Assembly: GCF_900089955.1 (NCBI RefSeq)
Contig: NZ_FLQX01000113.1
Location: 1 to 55,167 of the forward strand
Length of the DNA stretch: 55,167 nucleotides
Reading direction: 5' to 3'
Source of the DNA: Candidatus Accumulibacter aalborgensis
GTDB lineage: Bacteria > Pseudomonadota > Gammaproteobacteria > Burkholderiales > Rhodocyclaceae
Translations under genes and position numbers: made by a program
Shown: in pieces, positions 37,601 through 46,410 of the stretch
Numbering within the stretch: the stretch's first letter is position 1
Layout: every line of letters begins with the position of its first letter
The notes under the pieces: model-generated
Database searches by the model: none
What the model was told of the DNA's origin: nothing
Seen by the model: the letters and a program-made list of their open reading frames with translations, nothing else

Positions 37601-38490
37601 ACGTCGTCGTCGGCACACTGAAGGCCGAACCGATTCCCGGCGAGCTCCGCGCCGCATGGATGCGTGCACTCTGCCCCGACTGTGTCGTCCTGCACCTCAC
37701 GGACGAAAATCCGCAGCAGCCGGAGGAGCATCCTGACTTCTGGGGCATCTGGGAACGCAGCCTCAAAGGCATCTTACCCGAGCCGGTGGACTTCGTCTTC
37801 GCCTCCGAGAGCTACGGCACGCGGCTGGCTGCCGTCCTCGGAGCCGAATTCATCCCCTGCGACCTGCCCCGTCAGACCTTCCCGGTCAGCGGCACCGCGG
37901 TGCGTCATGATCCCCGCGCCCAATGGGCCTTCCTGCCGCCGCCAGTGCAAGTCTATTACCGCCGTCGCATCTGCCTCTTCGGTCCTGAATCCTGCGGCAA
38001 GAGCACGCTCTGCGCCCAGCTCGCGGCGCACTTCGGCGGCAGCTGCGTCCCCGAATTCGCCCGCAGCTATCTCGAAGCCCTTGGCCGCGAGCCGATGGAA
38101 GCCGATATGCCGCTCATCGCCCGCGGCCAGATCGCCCAACAAGAGCGCCTCGAACACAGGGCCGGACGCTGGCTCTTCTGCGACACCGACGGCCTCAGCA
38201 CCTGCATCTGGCAGGAACGCCTTTTCGGCCGCCGCGACCCGGTCCTTGAAGACCTCGCCACCAAGCCCGCCTGTGAACTCACCCTGCTCTGCGATACCGA
38301 CCTCCCCTGGGTCGCCGATCCGGTGCGTTACCTCCCCGATGACCGCCAGCCCTTCCTCGATGCCTGCCGAGGCCGTCTCGACGCCGCCGGACGCCCTTGG
38401 CGCCTCGTCAGCGGCCACGGCGAAGCGCGGCTGCAAAATGCCATCGCCGCGATTCAAGAGTATTTCTCGCCGCAAGGAGATCCGACATGA
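34597..38490 (+). CDS. Adenylation-carrier-thioester reductase protein fused to NadR-type NMNAT/RN kinase
   Basis: A single frame of about 1297 codons. Domains in order: NRPS-type adenylation domain (34600-35960) with A3 LIYTSGSSGQPKG, A5 NLYGPTEASIC, A7 YRSGDRV, A8 GRIDRQVKVRG and A10 Lys in SSSGKIDY; a carrier protein with Ser in GLDSLG at 36073; a repeat-encoded linker (36221-36431); a thioester reductase (from about 36480) with LTGASGFLG and YAQTK; then NadR-like NMN adenylyltransferase (GKFLPPHRGH at 37528, FPVSGTAVR) and ribosylnicotinamide kinase (GPESCGKST at 37981). The first ATG/GTG/TTG is GTG 34939, but clear adenylation-domain sequence starts at 34600, so translation must begin near there, perhaps at ATA 34597, which follows AAGGA and overlaps the asnB stop. 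It would load an amino acid, release it as an aldehyde or alcohol, and perhaps attach a nucleotide. The stop overlaps the next start (ATGA). Confidence 0.88.
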   Translation: MELLDFVLEQCRLRPQAPAIDEAGRILKYAELGNQVAVLATELRRQQLCGVRIALDLPRSTAFVVAILAAWRCGSSFVPIHGLPEERRRFILEEAELGALIGLDECNHFSLVPSVNPSTFQPSDLSTFSPEAWLIYTSGSSGQPKGVSVGHGGLPAVIHQQIAAFELGPGSRCLWMLSPLVDASQSDIFTALLSGATLVIAPPCELSPERLLGTLAEHRISYLDIPPSLLRLLSPEDAPECLLTLGFGGEICPQETVRNWCQRVRLFNLYGPTEASICCSLIRCTPDWCEGDIGQPLDGAEFRLDPDTAELLIGGPCLALGYWQQPDLNAAKFIELEGRRFYRSGDRVENRRGDWRFLGRIDRQVKVRGQLVECAEVESALLRLPGVTEAAVFLHGRRLACAYSGLAATADLRCGLQRLLPEWMIPPKFLRLPQLPRSSSGKIDYPQLTPEQREENPGLPPRNQQTSLRSLAEAFLGYGVDPDLPLRHQGLDSLGAFELAAKLQSAGMYWAPEDLMQNLPLAELKRTATLMSLEDLDFALLSTPCGAHVVAQGCFDPGSARRMISRPLAGRTEPELTLRDPQGVGEIREMPPQGLRRCVSTLDYPVRPARGQATAGIQDDDSAAALAFSALFLTGASGFLGLELLCQLQQRLPQTRFLLLLRGEATRLRQVAQAGGLKPDFERIEVIQGDLTKEDLGLSEAARQKILAAEIFVHAAAELSSSRSLAELARINVGATGELARLYLAGSGRRFHFISTLAVFVCSDTPPGSITEDTQPSGNIAGAYAQTKLAAELGLRRLIGFDRGLRLLRPALIGGAASRDALPRQDFFTWMLQALVRQPLDPETVPAYLELAVSPLEANAAAMVRIICDDLPALCFHLAPQRHLSLRQLCAWSCEFAGRPGLDLDSWRQAQNGSPLLPALNGLFSCRQDQGRAHDLFLASGFQFSDAQLPEPNRDQIFAYLRQAQKPRPQDKVGLVLGKFLPPHRGHLHLVDFARRRVDRLYVVVGTLKAEPIPGELRAAWMRALCPDCVVLHLTDENPQQPEEHPDFWGIWERSLKGILPEPVDFVFASESYGTRLAAVLGAEFIPCDLPRQTFPVSGTAVRHDPRAQWAFLPPPVQVYYRRRICLFGPESCGKSTLCAQLAAHFGGSCVPEFARSYLEALGREPMEADMPLIARGQIAQQERLEHRAGRWLFCDTDGLSTCIWQERLFGRRDPVLEDLATKPACELTLLCDTDLPWVADPVRYLPDDRQPFLDACRGRLDAAGRPWRLVSGHGEARLQNAIAAIQEYFSPQGDPT
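34944..34983 (+). repeat. Short tandem repeat inside the adenylation domain
   Basis: CCTTTCAACCTT-like units occur three times in 40 bases and encode STFQPSDLSTF just before motif A3. The low-complexity insert lies at a surface-loop position of the fold and looks like a later addition. Confidence 0.65.
36221..36431. repeat. Cluster of hairpin repeats embedded in frame
   Basis: Four copies of a 17-20-bp unit with core GACCCCTTGCGGGTCGCAC: two on the plus strand (36221-36240, degenerate; 36292-36311) and two on the minus strand (36332-36349; 36412-36431). Each unit is itself a small hairpin (GACCC, loop CTTGC, GGGTC). The block also contains AGGGTTGTTTCGACCC and related pieces. It encodes about 70 residues of linker between the carrier and reductase domains without breaking the frame. 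It looks like a REP-type intergenic element that landed in a coding linker. Confidence 0.8.
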
Positions 38491-39254
38491 ACATCTCGCT
38501 GCCCTGGTGGCACGACTTCTACGACGAAACCATCGAGGCCGTCCTCCTCAACTCGGGCTCGGAGCAGGACAATCTCGCCCAGGCTCGCGCCCTGATGAGC
38601 TTGCTTGGGCTGGCTCCCGGCGCCCGGGTCCTCGATCAATGCTGCGGCAACGGCCGACTCAGCCTGCCCCTCGCCCGCCTCGGCTGCGAGGTGCTCGGGG
38701 TCGACCTCGCAGCCTGCTACATCGCCAAGGCCGAAGCCCGGGCCCGCGCCGAAGGCCTGAGCGTCCGCTTCCAGGTGCAGGACGCCCTCCTTTGGTCGGC
38801 GACGCCGCGACGCCAGGCCGTGATCAACATGTGGACTTCCTTCGGCTACAGCGACGACGACGAGGTGAATCAGCAGATGCTGCAGCGCGCCTTCGACTCG
38901 CTCGAGCCCGGCGGGATTTTCCTGCTCGACACCCTCAACCTGCCCGGCGTCCTTCATCATTTCCGTCCCCGCATGGAGAACCGTGTCCCCACACCCGAGG
39001 GCGAGATCCATCTCGAGCGCCTCACCCGCCTCGACTGGGATCGCGGCCTGATGCTGAAGGACTGGATCTACACCCTGCCCGATGGCCGCCGCCAAGTCAA
39101 ACACAGCTCCACCCGCCTCTACCTGCCGCACACGATCATCGCCATGCTCCGCGACTGCGGCTTTGTGGACATTTCGATTTGGGGCGAACTCAACGGCTCG
39201 CCGCTCGGCATGGACAGCCTGCGACTCATCATGCAAGCCCGGAGGCCCTTATGA
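38487..39254 (+). CDS. Class I SAM-dependent methyltransferase
   Basis: A 255-residue methyltransferase beginning MNISLPWWHDFYDETIEAVL, with the SAM motif VLDQCCGNGRLSLPLA and acidic loop GVDLAACYIAKAEARA. The variable C-terminal region (FRPRMENRVPTPEGEIHLER, SSTRLYLPHTIIAMLRDCGF) is like small-molecule N- or O-methyltransferases. AAGGAGA precedes the ATG, which overlaps the stop of the fusion gene as ATGA; its own stop overlaps the next start the same way. It presumably methylates a pathway intermediate; the atom cannot be predicted. Confidence 0.88.
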   Translation: MNISLPWWHDFYDETIEAVLLNSGSEQDNLAQARALMSLLGLAPGARVLDQCCGNGRLSLPLARLGCEVLGVDLAACYIAKAEARARAEGLSVRFQVQDALLWSATPRRQAVINMWTSFGYSDDDEVNQQMLQRAFDSLEPGGIFLLDTLNLPGVLHHFRPRMENRVPTPEGEIHLERLTRLDWDRGLMLKDWIYTLPDGRRQVKHSSTRLYLPHTIIAMLRDCGFVDISIWGELNGSPLGMDSLRLIMQARRPL

Positions 39255-40099
39255 TCCGCCACCAGGCTCCCGCCGACAATGAAGCACTGCGTCAATCCCT
39301 CTACCAGGGCCAGGTTTTCCTGCTCGAGGCCAACGTGGCCAGCCGCGCCCTCGGCCACGCCGTGCGCTGCCTTCTGCTCAAGCATTTCGGCGCCGATTAC
39401 CGCTCGCTCGAGCACAGCGCCGACGGCGACGTCTTCTTCGGCCGCATGGGCCTCTCGCGTCGCGAGCTCTACCTCCAACCCGAACCGCAGCGACTCATCG
39501 CCCAGCTCGTCGCCAGCCTCGGTTTCGATCCCGCCCGCAGCGCCTGCGACCCCCTGCGCCTGCGCGCCATCCTGCACGACGGCGAGCAGAACCTCCGCGC
39601 CAAGGCGGTGTATTACCCCCATCGCGACACCTGGTACTCCCATTCGCAATCGCTGATCACCTGTTGGATTCCCCTCGACGATCTACCGCGCGAAGAGACG
39701 TTCGTCTTCTTCCCCGGGCAATTCACCCAGGCGGTGGCCAACAACTCCGAGATCTTCGACTACCAGCGCTGGGTCGAACGCGACTGGAACCTCAAGATCG
39801 GCTGGCAGCACAAGGACGACGGCCTGACCGCCCAATATCCCGAGCTTACCGGAGCCTTGCCCGAAGACGCGGCCAAGATCGGTTTCTCCTGTCGCCGCGA
39901 CCAGGTGCTGCTTTTCGCTGGGCACCACTTGCACCAGACCCTGCCGCAGTCCCGCGGCCGCAACCGCTTCAGCCTCGACTTCCGCCTCGTCCAGCTCGAC
40001 GACCACGAAGCTGGACGCGGCGCCCCCAACGTCGACAACCGCTCCACCGGATCGGCCCTGCCACACTACATCAACTGCGCCGCGGCGCTGCGCGCCTAA
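39251..40099 (+). CDS. Non-haem Fe(II)/2-oxoglutarate-type oxygenase
   Basis: A 282-residue protein resembling the phytanoyl-CoA dioxygenase group. The HxD metal pair is likely in YYPHRDTWYSH (His-Arg-Asp), followed by SLITCWIPLDDLPREETFVFFPG, a typical core strand pair; the distal His is likely in FAGHHLHQTLPQSRGRNRFSLDFR, where a later Arg would bind 2-oxoglutarate. It would hydroxylate or desaturate a product of the operon. The closest named family is uncertain; ligand assignment is by pattern only. Start overlaps the methyltransferase stop (ATGA). Last gene of the operon. Confidence 0.8.
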   Translation: MIRHQAPADNEALRQSLYQGQVFLLEANVASRALGHAVRCLLLKHFGADYRSLEHSADGDVFFGRMGLSRRELYLQPEPQRLIAQLVASLGFDPARSACDPLRLRAILHDGEQNLRAKAVYYPHRDTWYSHSQSLITCWIPLDDLPREETFVFFPGQFTQAVANNSEIFDYQRWVERDWNLKIGWQHKDDGLTAQYPELTGALPEDAAKIGFSCRRDQVLLFAGHHLHQTLPQSRGRNRFSLDFRLVQLDDHEAGRGAPNVDNRSTGSALPHYINCAAALRA

Positions 40100-40105
40100 A
40101 GAAGC

Positions 40106-40135
40106 AGAGCGCGGAGCTTTTGCACTCCGCGCTCT
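40106..40135 (+). terminator. Hairpin after the biosynthetic operon
   Basis: AGAGCGCGGAG, loop CTTTTGCA, CTCCGCGCTCT: perfect 11-bp stem seven bases after the last stop. No T tract, so it may be a Rho-type or processing hairpin. Confidence 0.55.
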
Positions 40136-40193
40136 GGGCCCATTCAGCCGCGCTGGCAAGCAAAAGGGACCGAAGATGCTGAAGATCGAGAAC

Positions 40194-40360
40194 TCAACAC
40201 ATATAACGGCGACGTGCCAGATCGGACTCGTAGCGCGCCCGCTCGATCGCTTGACGGCGCACGCGGTCACGCTCTTCGCTTCGACTCTCCAGTTCTTTCG
40301 GGACAGCCAATGCCGCTTCCAGTGTGAGCGGGGTCATGACCGCCACGAGCAGTCGGCCGA
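40194..40360 (-). pseudogene. Remnant of a large serine recombinase
   Basis: Minus-strand codons read LLVAVMTPLTLEAALAV, then RDRVRRQAIERARYESDLAR and RRYM, ending at a stop. This is the coiled region just before the VDPxNRLVAD segment in zinc-ribbon recombinases of the resolvase/invertase superfamily. The catalytic N-terminal domain and everything after RRRYM are missing. It lies at the right edge of the island next to purL. Confidence 0.8.
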
Positions 40361-40567
40361 TCGCCGCGATCAGGGTAGCCGGCGCTGGCCGAAGTGGGTC
40401 CCTGCCGATGCGGGACGGGCGGCCGAAAATCAAAGGAAACCCATGGCGGCGAGCGATGATTTGGCGACCAATGACGGCAATGTCTTGATCCTACGGACAA
40501 CTTCTATTGATACGCGAACACGGAAAGGAATCCGATCAATAGCGCCTGCTATCAATGGGGGACGGAA

Positions 40568-40606
40568 AGTCCAAGGATCCTGGTTCGCGCGAGAAGGGCG
40601 GCGACC
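40568..40606 (+). pseudogene. 39-bp fragment of the PPIase gene
   Basis: Matches 31002-31040 with two changes and encodes SKDPGSREKGGD in frame. It ends 16 bases before the purL 3' homology starts, whereas in the left copy the distance is about 363 bases; the right copy has thus lost the PPIase tail and the shared terminator. Confidence 0.85.
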
Positions 40607-40620
40607 GTTTCCCGGTGCCC

Positions 40621-43600
40621 CTACCCCACCCACTGGCGTGCGTTGCGGAACATCCGCAGCCAGGGCGAATCATGCCAGCCGCGCGACTCCCAGTCGGCCG
40701 GGTGCCACGACATCTGCACGCTGCGAAAGACACGCTCCGGGTGCGGCATCAGGATCGAGAAGCGACCGTCAGCGGTCGTCACGCCGGTCACGCCGGCCGG
40801 CGACCCGTTCGGGTTGTACGGATAGACCTCGGTCGCCTTCCCCGCCGGGTCGATGAAGCGCATGGCCAGCAGCGCACGCGCCTGCTGCTCGGCGGTAGCG
40901 AAGACCGCCCGTCCCTCGCCGTGTGAAACGACCAGCGGCAGCCGGCTGCCGCCCATGCCGGAAAAGAAGATCGACGGCGACGCCAGCAATTCGACCATCG
41001 TGAAACGCGCTTCGAACTGCTCGACCCGGTTGCGCTCGAAAAGCGGCCAGTCCTCTGCCCCCGGAATCATGTCCTTGAGCGCGCTCATCATCTGGCAGCC
41101 GTTGCAGACGCCGAGGGCAAAGCTGTCGGAACGTGCGAAGAAAGCCGAAAAGCCCTCGCGCGCACGATCGTTGAAGAGGATCGTTTTCGCCCAGCCCTGG
41201 CCGGCGCCGAGTACGTCGCCGTAGGAAAAACCACCACAGGCAACGGCACCCTTGAACTCGGCGAGCGCCACGCGGCCGGTGAGAACATCGCTCATGTGCA
41301 CGTCGATGGCGGCAAAACCGGCACGATCGAAAGCCGCCGCCATCTCGACGTGGCCATTGACGCCCTGCTCGCGGAGGATCGCCACGCGCGGGCGCGCGCC
41401 GGTGTTTATGAACGGCGCGGCGATGTCGTCCGCCGGATCGAAGGACAGCGTCACCGACAGGCCGCTGTCGGCGGTATCGAGTATCCGGTCGTACTCCTGT
41501 TGTGCGCACTCGGGGTGGTCGCGCAGTTGCTGCATGCGGAAACTGGTCTCCGACCAGGCGCGCTGCACATCGACGCGCTTCTCGCTGAGCACCGCCTTGG
41601 CATTGCGGATGACCCGGATCTGGTCCCATGGATTGGGCGCGCCGATGAACTGTGTGCACGCACCGAGTCCGGCAGCGCGCAGGACGGCCATCACCTGACT
41701 GCGTTCGGCCCGTCGAATCTGGACCACCGCGCCGAGTTCCTCGCTGAACAGGGCGCGCATCAGGAACTCGAATGAACGGCCGCCGAGCAGGTTCGGGCGC
41801 TTCTCGTTGCCGTCGACGTCATTGATCAGCGCGTCGTAGCACAGCCCATCGGTGTCGATCGAAACACCGCAATGGGCGGCAAAGGCCATCTCGCAGACAG
41901 TGGCCCACAGGCCGCCATCGGCACGGTCGTGATAGGCGAGCAGCAGATCGGCGGCAGCGAGCTGGCGAACGGCGGTGAAGAAAGCGACCAGCCGGGCAGG
42001 ATCATCGACGTCGGGAGCTTCGCTGCCGGTGGCGCCATGGACCTGCGTTAGCGCCGATCCGCCGAGGCGGTTGCGGCCACCGCCGAGATCGATCAGCAAG
42101 AGGTCGGTTTCGCCGGCATCGAGCTGGAGTTGCGGGGTCAGCGTCCGCCGCGCGTCGGCGACGCGCGCGAAGCCGGTGACGATCAGCGACAGCGGCGACA
42201 CGACCTGCTTCTGACTGCTGTGGTGTGGGTAGTGCTCGTCTGCGGCGTCGGCCCAGGCGCTACGCATCGACAGGGAATCCTTGCCGACGGGAATCGCGAC
42301 ACCGATCTGCTGGCAAAGGTCGGACACCGCCCGCACCGTGTCGAACAGGCGCGCATCCTCGCCGGGGAAACCGGCGGCGGCCATCCAGTTGGCCGACAGC
42401 TTGACATCGGCGAGCGTCGCGATGTCGGCCGCAGCGATATTGGTCAGCGCTTCGCCGACTGCCATACGACCTGAAGCCGGTGCGTCGATCACCGCCAGCG
42501 GCGCGCGTTCGCCGATCGCGAAGGCTTCGCCGAGGTAGCCGCGAAAAGCCATCAGCGTCACCGCGACGTCGGCACAGGGTACTTGCCAGGGCCCGACCAT
42601 CTGGTCACGCGCGGTCAGGCCGCCGACGCTACGGTCACCGATGGTGATCAGAAAGGTCTTGTCGGCTACCGCCGGCAGGCGCAATACACGATAAGCGGCT
42701 TCCTTGAGGTCTACCGCGGTGGCATCGAAAGGCACTGCCAGCGGCGGCAGATGCGTGACGTTACGCGTCATGCGCGGCGGTTTGCCGAGCAGCGCGTCCA
42801 TCTCCATGTCCACCGGATGATTGTCGAAATGAGTGTCGGCGACCACCAGTCGACCATCGCTCCTGGTCACGCCGACGACGGCAAACGGGCAACGCTCACG
42901 CTCACAAAAAGCCGAAAACTCGGCCAGCCGGCCGGGCGCGATGGCCAGCACGTAACGCTCCTGCGCTTCGTTGCACCAGATCTCGGCCGGCGACATTCCC
43001 GGTTCCTCGATCTGCACGGCGCGCAGTTCGAAGCGCGCACCGCAGCCGGCGCCATGCGCCAGCTCGGGCAAGGCATTCGAGATGCCGCCGGCACCAACGT
43101 CATGGATTGACAGGATCGGATTGCCGTCGCCGGCAGTCGACCCGTCGCCGGTCGGCGCACCCCTCTGCCAGCAACGGTCGATGACCTCCTGCGCGCGCCG
43201 CTGGATCTCGGGGTTGCCGCGCTGCACCGAAGCAAAGTCGAGATCCTCGCTGTTGCTGCCCGTCGTCATCGAGCTGGCGGCGCCGCCGCCAAGGCCGATC
43301 AGCATGCCCGGCCCGCCGATCTGGACGAGCAGCGTACCGGCCGGCAGCGTCTCGGCCTTGAACGACTGGCTGGCCGAAATGTTGCCGACGCCGCCGGCGA
43401 GCATGATCGGCTTGTGGTAGCCGCGCAGCAACCGCTCGTCGCCACTGCCGGTGAACTGTTCGTAAGTGCGAAAGTAGCCCGCCAGGTTCGGGCGACCAAA
43501 CTCGTTGTTGAACGCCGCCGCGCCGATCGGCCCTTCGAGCATGATCGCCAGCGGCGATGCGATGCGGGCCGGGCGGCCGTAGTCAGCGGTCTCGCGCTCC

Positions 43601-44658
43601 CAGGGCTGTGGCGCCTCGGGAAGGTTGAGGTTGGACACCGAGAAACCACACAAGCCGGCCTTCGGCTTCGAGCCACGACCGGTGGCGCCTTCATCGCGAA
43701 TCTCGCCGCCGGAGCCGGTCGCCGCCCCCGGAAAAGGCGAAATCGCCGTCGGGTGGTTGTGCGTCTCGACCTTGGCCAGAATGTGCGTCAGCTCTTCGCC
43801 ATAGGCATAGCGGCCGTCGGCGCCGGGATGGAAACGCGCCACGCTGGCGCCGGCGATCACCGACGAGTTGTCGGTATAGGCGACGATGGTTCCCGCCGGC
43901 TGCGCCTGATGCGTTTCACGGATCATGCCGAACAGTGTTTCGCTGCGCGCCTGCCCGTCGATCACCCAGGAGGCGTTGAAAATCTTGTGCCGGCAGTGCT
44001 CGGAGTTGGCCTGCGCAAACATCATCAGCTCGACGTCGGTGGGATTGCGCTGCTCATTGACAAACAGGTCGAGCAGATAATCGACTTCGTCTTCCGACAA
44101 GGCGAGCCCCAGCTTCGTATTGGCTTCGACCAGTGCGGCGCGACCGCCGGCCAGCAGATCGACACGAGTCAGCGCCCGCGGCGGAAAGTGGCAGAACAGA
44201 TCGGCGGTTGGCGCGAAGTCGTCGAGCACCGCTTCGAGCATGCGATCGTGGAGCAGATCGGCTAGCCGCCCTTTGTCGGCTGACGACAGTCGGCCGCGCC
44301 TGGCCTCGAGGCGATAGGCAATTCCGCGTTCGATGCGCTCGATGGCGTGCAAGCCACTATTCCAGGCGATGTCGGTGGCTTTCGAAGACCACGGCGAGAT
44401 CGTCCCGATGCGCGGCGTGACGAGGAACAGTTCGCCGCGTTTGCCGTCATCGCTGCCCGCCTGCGGGCGCTGGTCAAGCAGCGCCGCGAGTTGCCGGGTT
44501 TCGTCTTCGGTCAACGGGTGCCGGGCGGCGGCAAAATGCCAGTACTCGGCGGTCACGAGACGCACTCCCGGCACAGCGGCGGCCAGGCTCTGCTGCAGGC
44601 GCTGCAGGCGGAAAGACGAAAACGCGGGCGATCCGCGGAGAAAAAGGAGGTCGGCCAT
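40621..44658 (-). CDS. purL: Phosphoribosylformylglycinamidine synthase
   Basis: A 1345-residue single-chain PurL as in proteobacteria. The FGAM synthase part shows [22 protein letters not shown] and [10 protein letters not shown]; the C-terminal glutaminase has the Cys in [13 protein letters not shown] and His-Glu in MPHPERVFR. It makes FGAM in purine synthesis. The start at 44656-44658 has AGGAGG upstream. The gene ends at the island's right border; its 3' end is duplicated at 31404-31538. No terminator remains directly downstream of the stop. Confidence 0.96.
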   Translation of the reverse strand: MADLLFLRGSPAFSSFRLQRLQQSLAAAVPGVRLVTAEYWHFAAARHPLTEDETRQLAALLDQRPQAGSDDGKRGELFLVTPRIGTISPWSSKATDIAWNSGLHAIERIERGIAYRLEARRGRLSSADKGRLADLLHDRMLEAVLDDFAPTADLFCHFPPRALTRVDLLAGGRAALVEANTKLGLALSEDEVDYLLDLFVNEQRNPTDVELMMFAQANSEHCRHKIFNASWVIDGQARSETLFGMIRETHQAQPAGTIVAYTDNSSVIAGASVARFHPGADGRYAYGEELTHILAKVETHNHPTAISPFPGAATGSGGEIRDEGATGRGSKPKAGLCGFSVSNLNLPEAPQPWERETADYGRPARIASPLAIMLEGPIGAAAFNNEFGRPNLAGYFRTYEQFTGSGDERLLRGYHKPIMLAGGVGNISASQSFKAETLPAGTLLVQIGGPGMLIGLGGGAASSMTTGSNSEDLDFASVQRGNPEIQRRAQEVIDRCWQRGAPTGDGSTAGDGNPILSIHDVGAGGISNALPELAHGAGCGARFELRAVQIEEPGMSPAEIWCNEAQERYVLAIAPGRLAEFSAFCERERCPFAVVGVTRSDGRLVVADTHFDNHPVDMEMDALLGKPPRMTRNVTHLPPLAVPFDATAVDLKEAAYRVLRLPAVADKTFLITIGDRSVGGLTARDQMVGPWQVPCADVAVTLMAFRGYLGEAFAIGERAPLAVIDAPASGRMAVGEALTNIAAADIATLADVKLSANWMAAAGFPGEDARLFDTVRAVSDLCQQIGVAIPVGKDSLSMRSAWADAADEHYPHHSSQKQVVSPLSLIVTGFARVADARRTLTPQLQLDAGETDLLLIDLGGGRNRLGGSALTQVHGATGSEAPDVDDPARLVAFFTAVRQLAAADLLLAYHDRADGGLWATVCEMAFAAHCGVSIDTDGLCYDALINDVDGNEKRPNLLGGRSFEFLMRALFSEELGAVVQIRRAERSQVMAVLRAAGLGACTQFIGAPNPWDQIRVIRNAKAVLSEKRVDVQRAWSETSFRMQQLRDHPECAQQEYDRILDTADSGLSVTLSFDPADDIAAPFINTGARPRVAILREQGVNGHVEMAAAFDRAGFAAIDVHMSDVLTGRVALAEFKGAVACGGFSYGDVLGAGQGWAKTILFNDRAREGFSAFFARSDSFALGVCNGCQMMSALKDMIPGAEDWPLFERNRVEQFEARFTMVELLASPSIFFSGMGGSRLPLVVSHGEGRAVFATAEQQARALLAMRFIDPAGKATEVYPYNPNGSPAGVTGVTTADGRFSILMPHPERVFRSVQMSWHPADWESRGWHDSPWLRMFRNARQWVG

Positions 44659-44907
44659 GGCGCGCGGCTGAGAAGGGCAGGCAAGCCTGCGTTGAAGGAA
44701 ACGGCGGCGAGGCGCGATTATAGCCGACCGCGAGAGTGCTCCGCCGGGTCTACGAGGGTTACACGGAATTGCTTGGCGTAGTCCCTGTCCCGACTGATGC
44801 AGCGTAGATACCGGATTGATGACCAGCACACCCTCGCCTGCGCAGCGGATTACAATCGAGCCGACTCTCCCGCTTTGCACCTCGTGAACTTGTTCCAGGA
44901 TCCGGCC

Positions 44908-46410
44908 ATGAAAACAGCAGTCCGATCACAAGCCCTTTTTTGCGCCGCTGACCTGCGCACGATCGAAACCGTCGCCGCCGACCAGCCGCTGATGCAGCGC
45001 GCCGGGCTGGCCGCCGCCGATCTGGCAACCTCGCTCTGCCGGCTGCAGGGCGCCTCGCTGCTGATCCTCGCCGGGCCGGGCAACAACGGTGGCGATGCTT
45101 TCGTCGCCGCCCGCCACCTGCGCGAGCGCCGCTTTGCCGTGCACCTGGTGTTCGCCGGTGAAATCAGCCGTCTACCCGATGATGCCGCCGCGGCGTACCG
45201 GCGCTTCATCGACGACGGCGGCAGCCTGCTCGACGGCATTCCCTCCGGGCAGCGCTGGTCGCTGATCATCGACGGCCTGTTCGGCATCGGACTGCAGCGG
45301 CCGGTCAGCGGCCTCTACGCCGACCTCGTGGCCACCGCCAATGCGCTCGCCGCCCGTGACCGCTGCCCCCTGCTTGCTCTCGACTGCCCGAGCGGTCTCG
45401 ACGCCGACACCGGCAAGCTCTGCGGCACGACGATCCGCGCCAGCCACACGATCACCTTCATCGCCGGCAAGCCGGGCCTGTACACCGGCGACGGTCCGGA
45501 CTACTGCGGTGCGATCTCGGTCGCCGCGCTCGACCTCGACGCCGAGCGCCTGGCTCAGCCGACTGCGCGCACGATAGGCAGCGACCTGTTTGCCGACTGG
45601 CTGCGCTCGCGCGCCAGGAACAGCCACAAGGGCAGCCACGGCAGCGCCGGCATCCTTGGCGGCGCGAGCAGCATGGTCGGCGCCGCTTTCCTGGCCGGCC
45701 GCGCAGCGCTCAGGCTGGGCAGCGGGCGCGTCTATGTCGGCCTGATCGATCGCCAGGCGCCGGCGATCGACCCGCTGCAGCCCGAACTGATGCTGCGTCC
45801 GCCCGATTCCTTGCTGGCTACCGGCCTGACCGCGCTCGCCTGCGGGCCGGGGATGGGCGCCGGCGACGACGCGAGGGTCTTGCTCGAACGAGCGTGCGGG
45901 CTGGACATCCCGCTGCTGCTCGACGCCGACGCACTGAACCTGCTGGCCGGCGAAAAACGGCTGCAGGAAGTCCTGGCTGAACGTGGGCAGCGGAGCTCGC
46001 CGACGCTGCTCACGCCGCACCCGACCGAAGCCGCCCGCCTGCTGGCTTGCGATACCGCCGCCGTGCAGGCCGACCGCGGCGCCGCGGCGCGGGGACTTGC
46101 CTCCCGCTACCAGGCCGTGGTGGTGCTCAAGGGCTGCGGCAGCATCGTTGCCACGCCCGACGGTCGCTGGTTCGTGAACACCACCGGCAATCCCGGCCTG
46201 GCATCCGCCGGCACCGGCGACGTGCTCAGCGGGCTGACCGTCGCGCTTCTCGCGCAAGGGTGGCCGGCGTTGGAAGCGCTACTGGCTGCGGTGCACCTGC
46301 ACGGCACAGCCGCAGACCAGGCGGTCGCCGGCGGCTGCGGGCCGATCGGGCTGACTGCCGGTGAGATCATCGCCAGTGCACGCGCCTGTTTCAACCGCTG
46401 GATCGTCTGA
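44908..46410 (+). CDS. nnr: Bifunctional NAD(P)H-hydrate epimerase / ADP-dependent dehydratase
   Basis: A 500-residue protein starting at 44908 with CCAGGA before it. The N-terminal YjeF domain (about 1-215) shows [18 protein letters not shown] and [14 protein letters not shown]; the C-terminal ribokinase-like domain shows [27 protein letters not shown] and [15 protein letters not shown]. It repairs NADHX and NADPHX, damaged nicotinamide cofactors. It is divergent from purL, and its last 20 bases overlap the end of the convergent patatin gene. It is unrelated by position to the NadR fusion 6 kb away, though both concern nicotinamide nucleotides. Confidence 0.94.
   Translation: MKTAVRSQALFCAADLRTIETVAADQPLMQRAGLAAADLATSLCRLQGASLLILAGPGNNGGDAFVAARHLRERRFAVHLVFAGEISRLPDDAAAAYRRFIDDGGSLLDGIPSGQRWSLIIDGLFGIGLQRPVSGLYADLVATANALAARDRCPLLALDCPSGLDADTGKLCGTTIRASHTITFIAGKPGLYTGDGPDYCGAISVAALDLDAERLAQPTARTIGSDLFADWLRSRARNSHKGSHGSAGILGGASSMVGAAFLAGRAALRLGSGRVYVGLIDRQAPAIDPLQPELMLRPPDSLLATGLTALACGPGMGAGDDARVLLERACGLDIPLLLDADALNLLAGEKRLQEVLAERGQRSSPTLLTPHPTEAARLLACDTAAVQADRGAAARGLASRYQAVVVLKGCGSIVATPDGRWFVNTTGNPGLASAGTGDVLSGLTVALLAQGWPALEALLAAVHLHGTAADQAVAGGCGPIGLTAGEIIASARACFNRWIV

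Larger units (their letters stand above)
31404..40622. mobile_element. Putative integrated island carrying a biosynthetic operon
   Basis: The segment lies between a degenerate copy of the purL 3' end (31404-31538) and the intact purL end (40623-40759). A stray PPIase fragment (40568-40606) adjoins the right copy and a serine recombinase remnant lies at 40194-40360. All functional genes inside are on the plus strand and belong to one operon. Duplicated flanks in direct orientation indicate integration by recombination at the PPIase-purL junction. No intact integrase remains, so the island is probably fixed. Confidence 0.75.

Noticed and set aside
37499-38490. NadR domains as a separate gene
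   Set aside because: No stop codon separates them from the reductase domain and no start with a ribosome site is present at the boundary, so a true fusion is the simpler reading.
37664-39250. Upstream extension of the oxygenase frame through the NadR and methyltransferase genes
   Set aside because: Only the part after ATG 39251 is family-like; the rest is out-of-frame reading of the neighbours.
40555-40926. Plus-strand frame starting in the PPIase fragment and running into purL
   Set aside because: Only the first 12 codons are PPIase-derived; the rest is antisense to purL.
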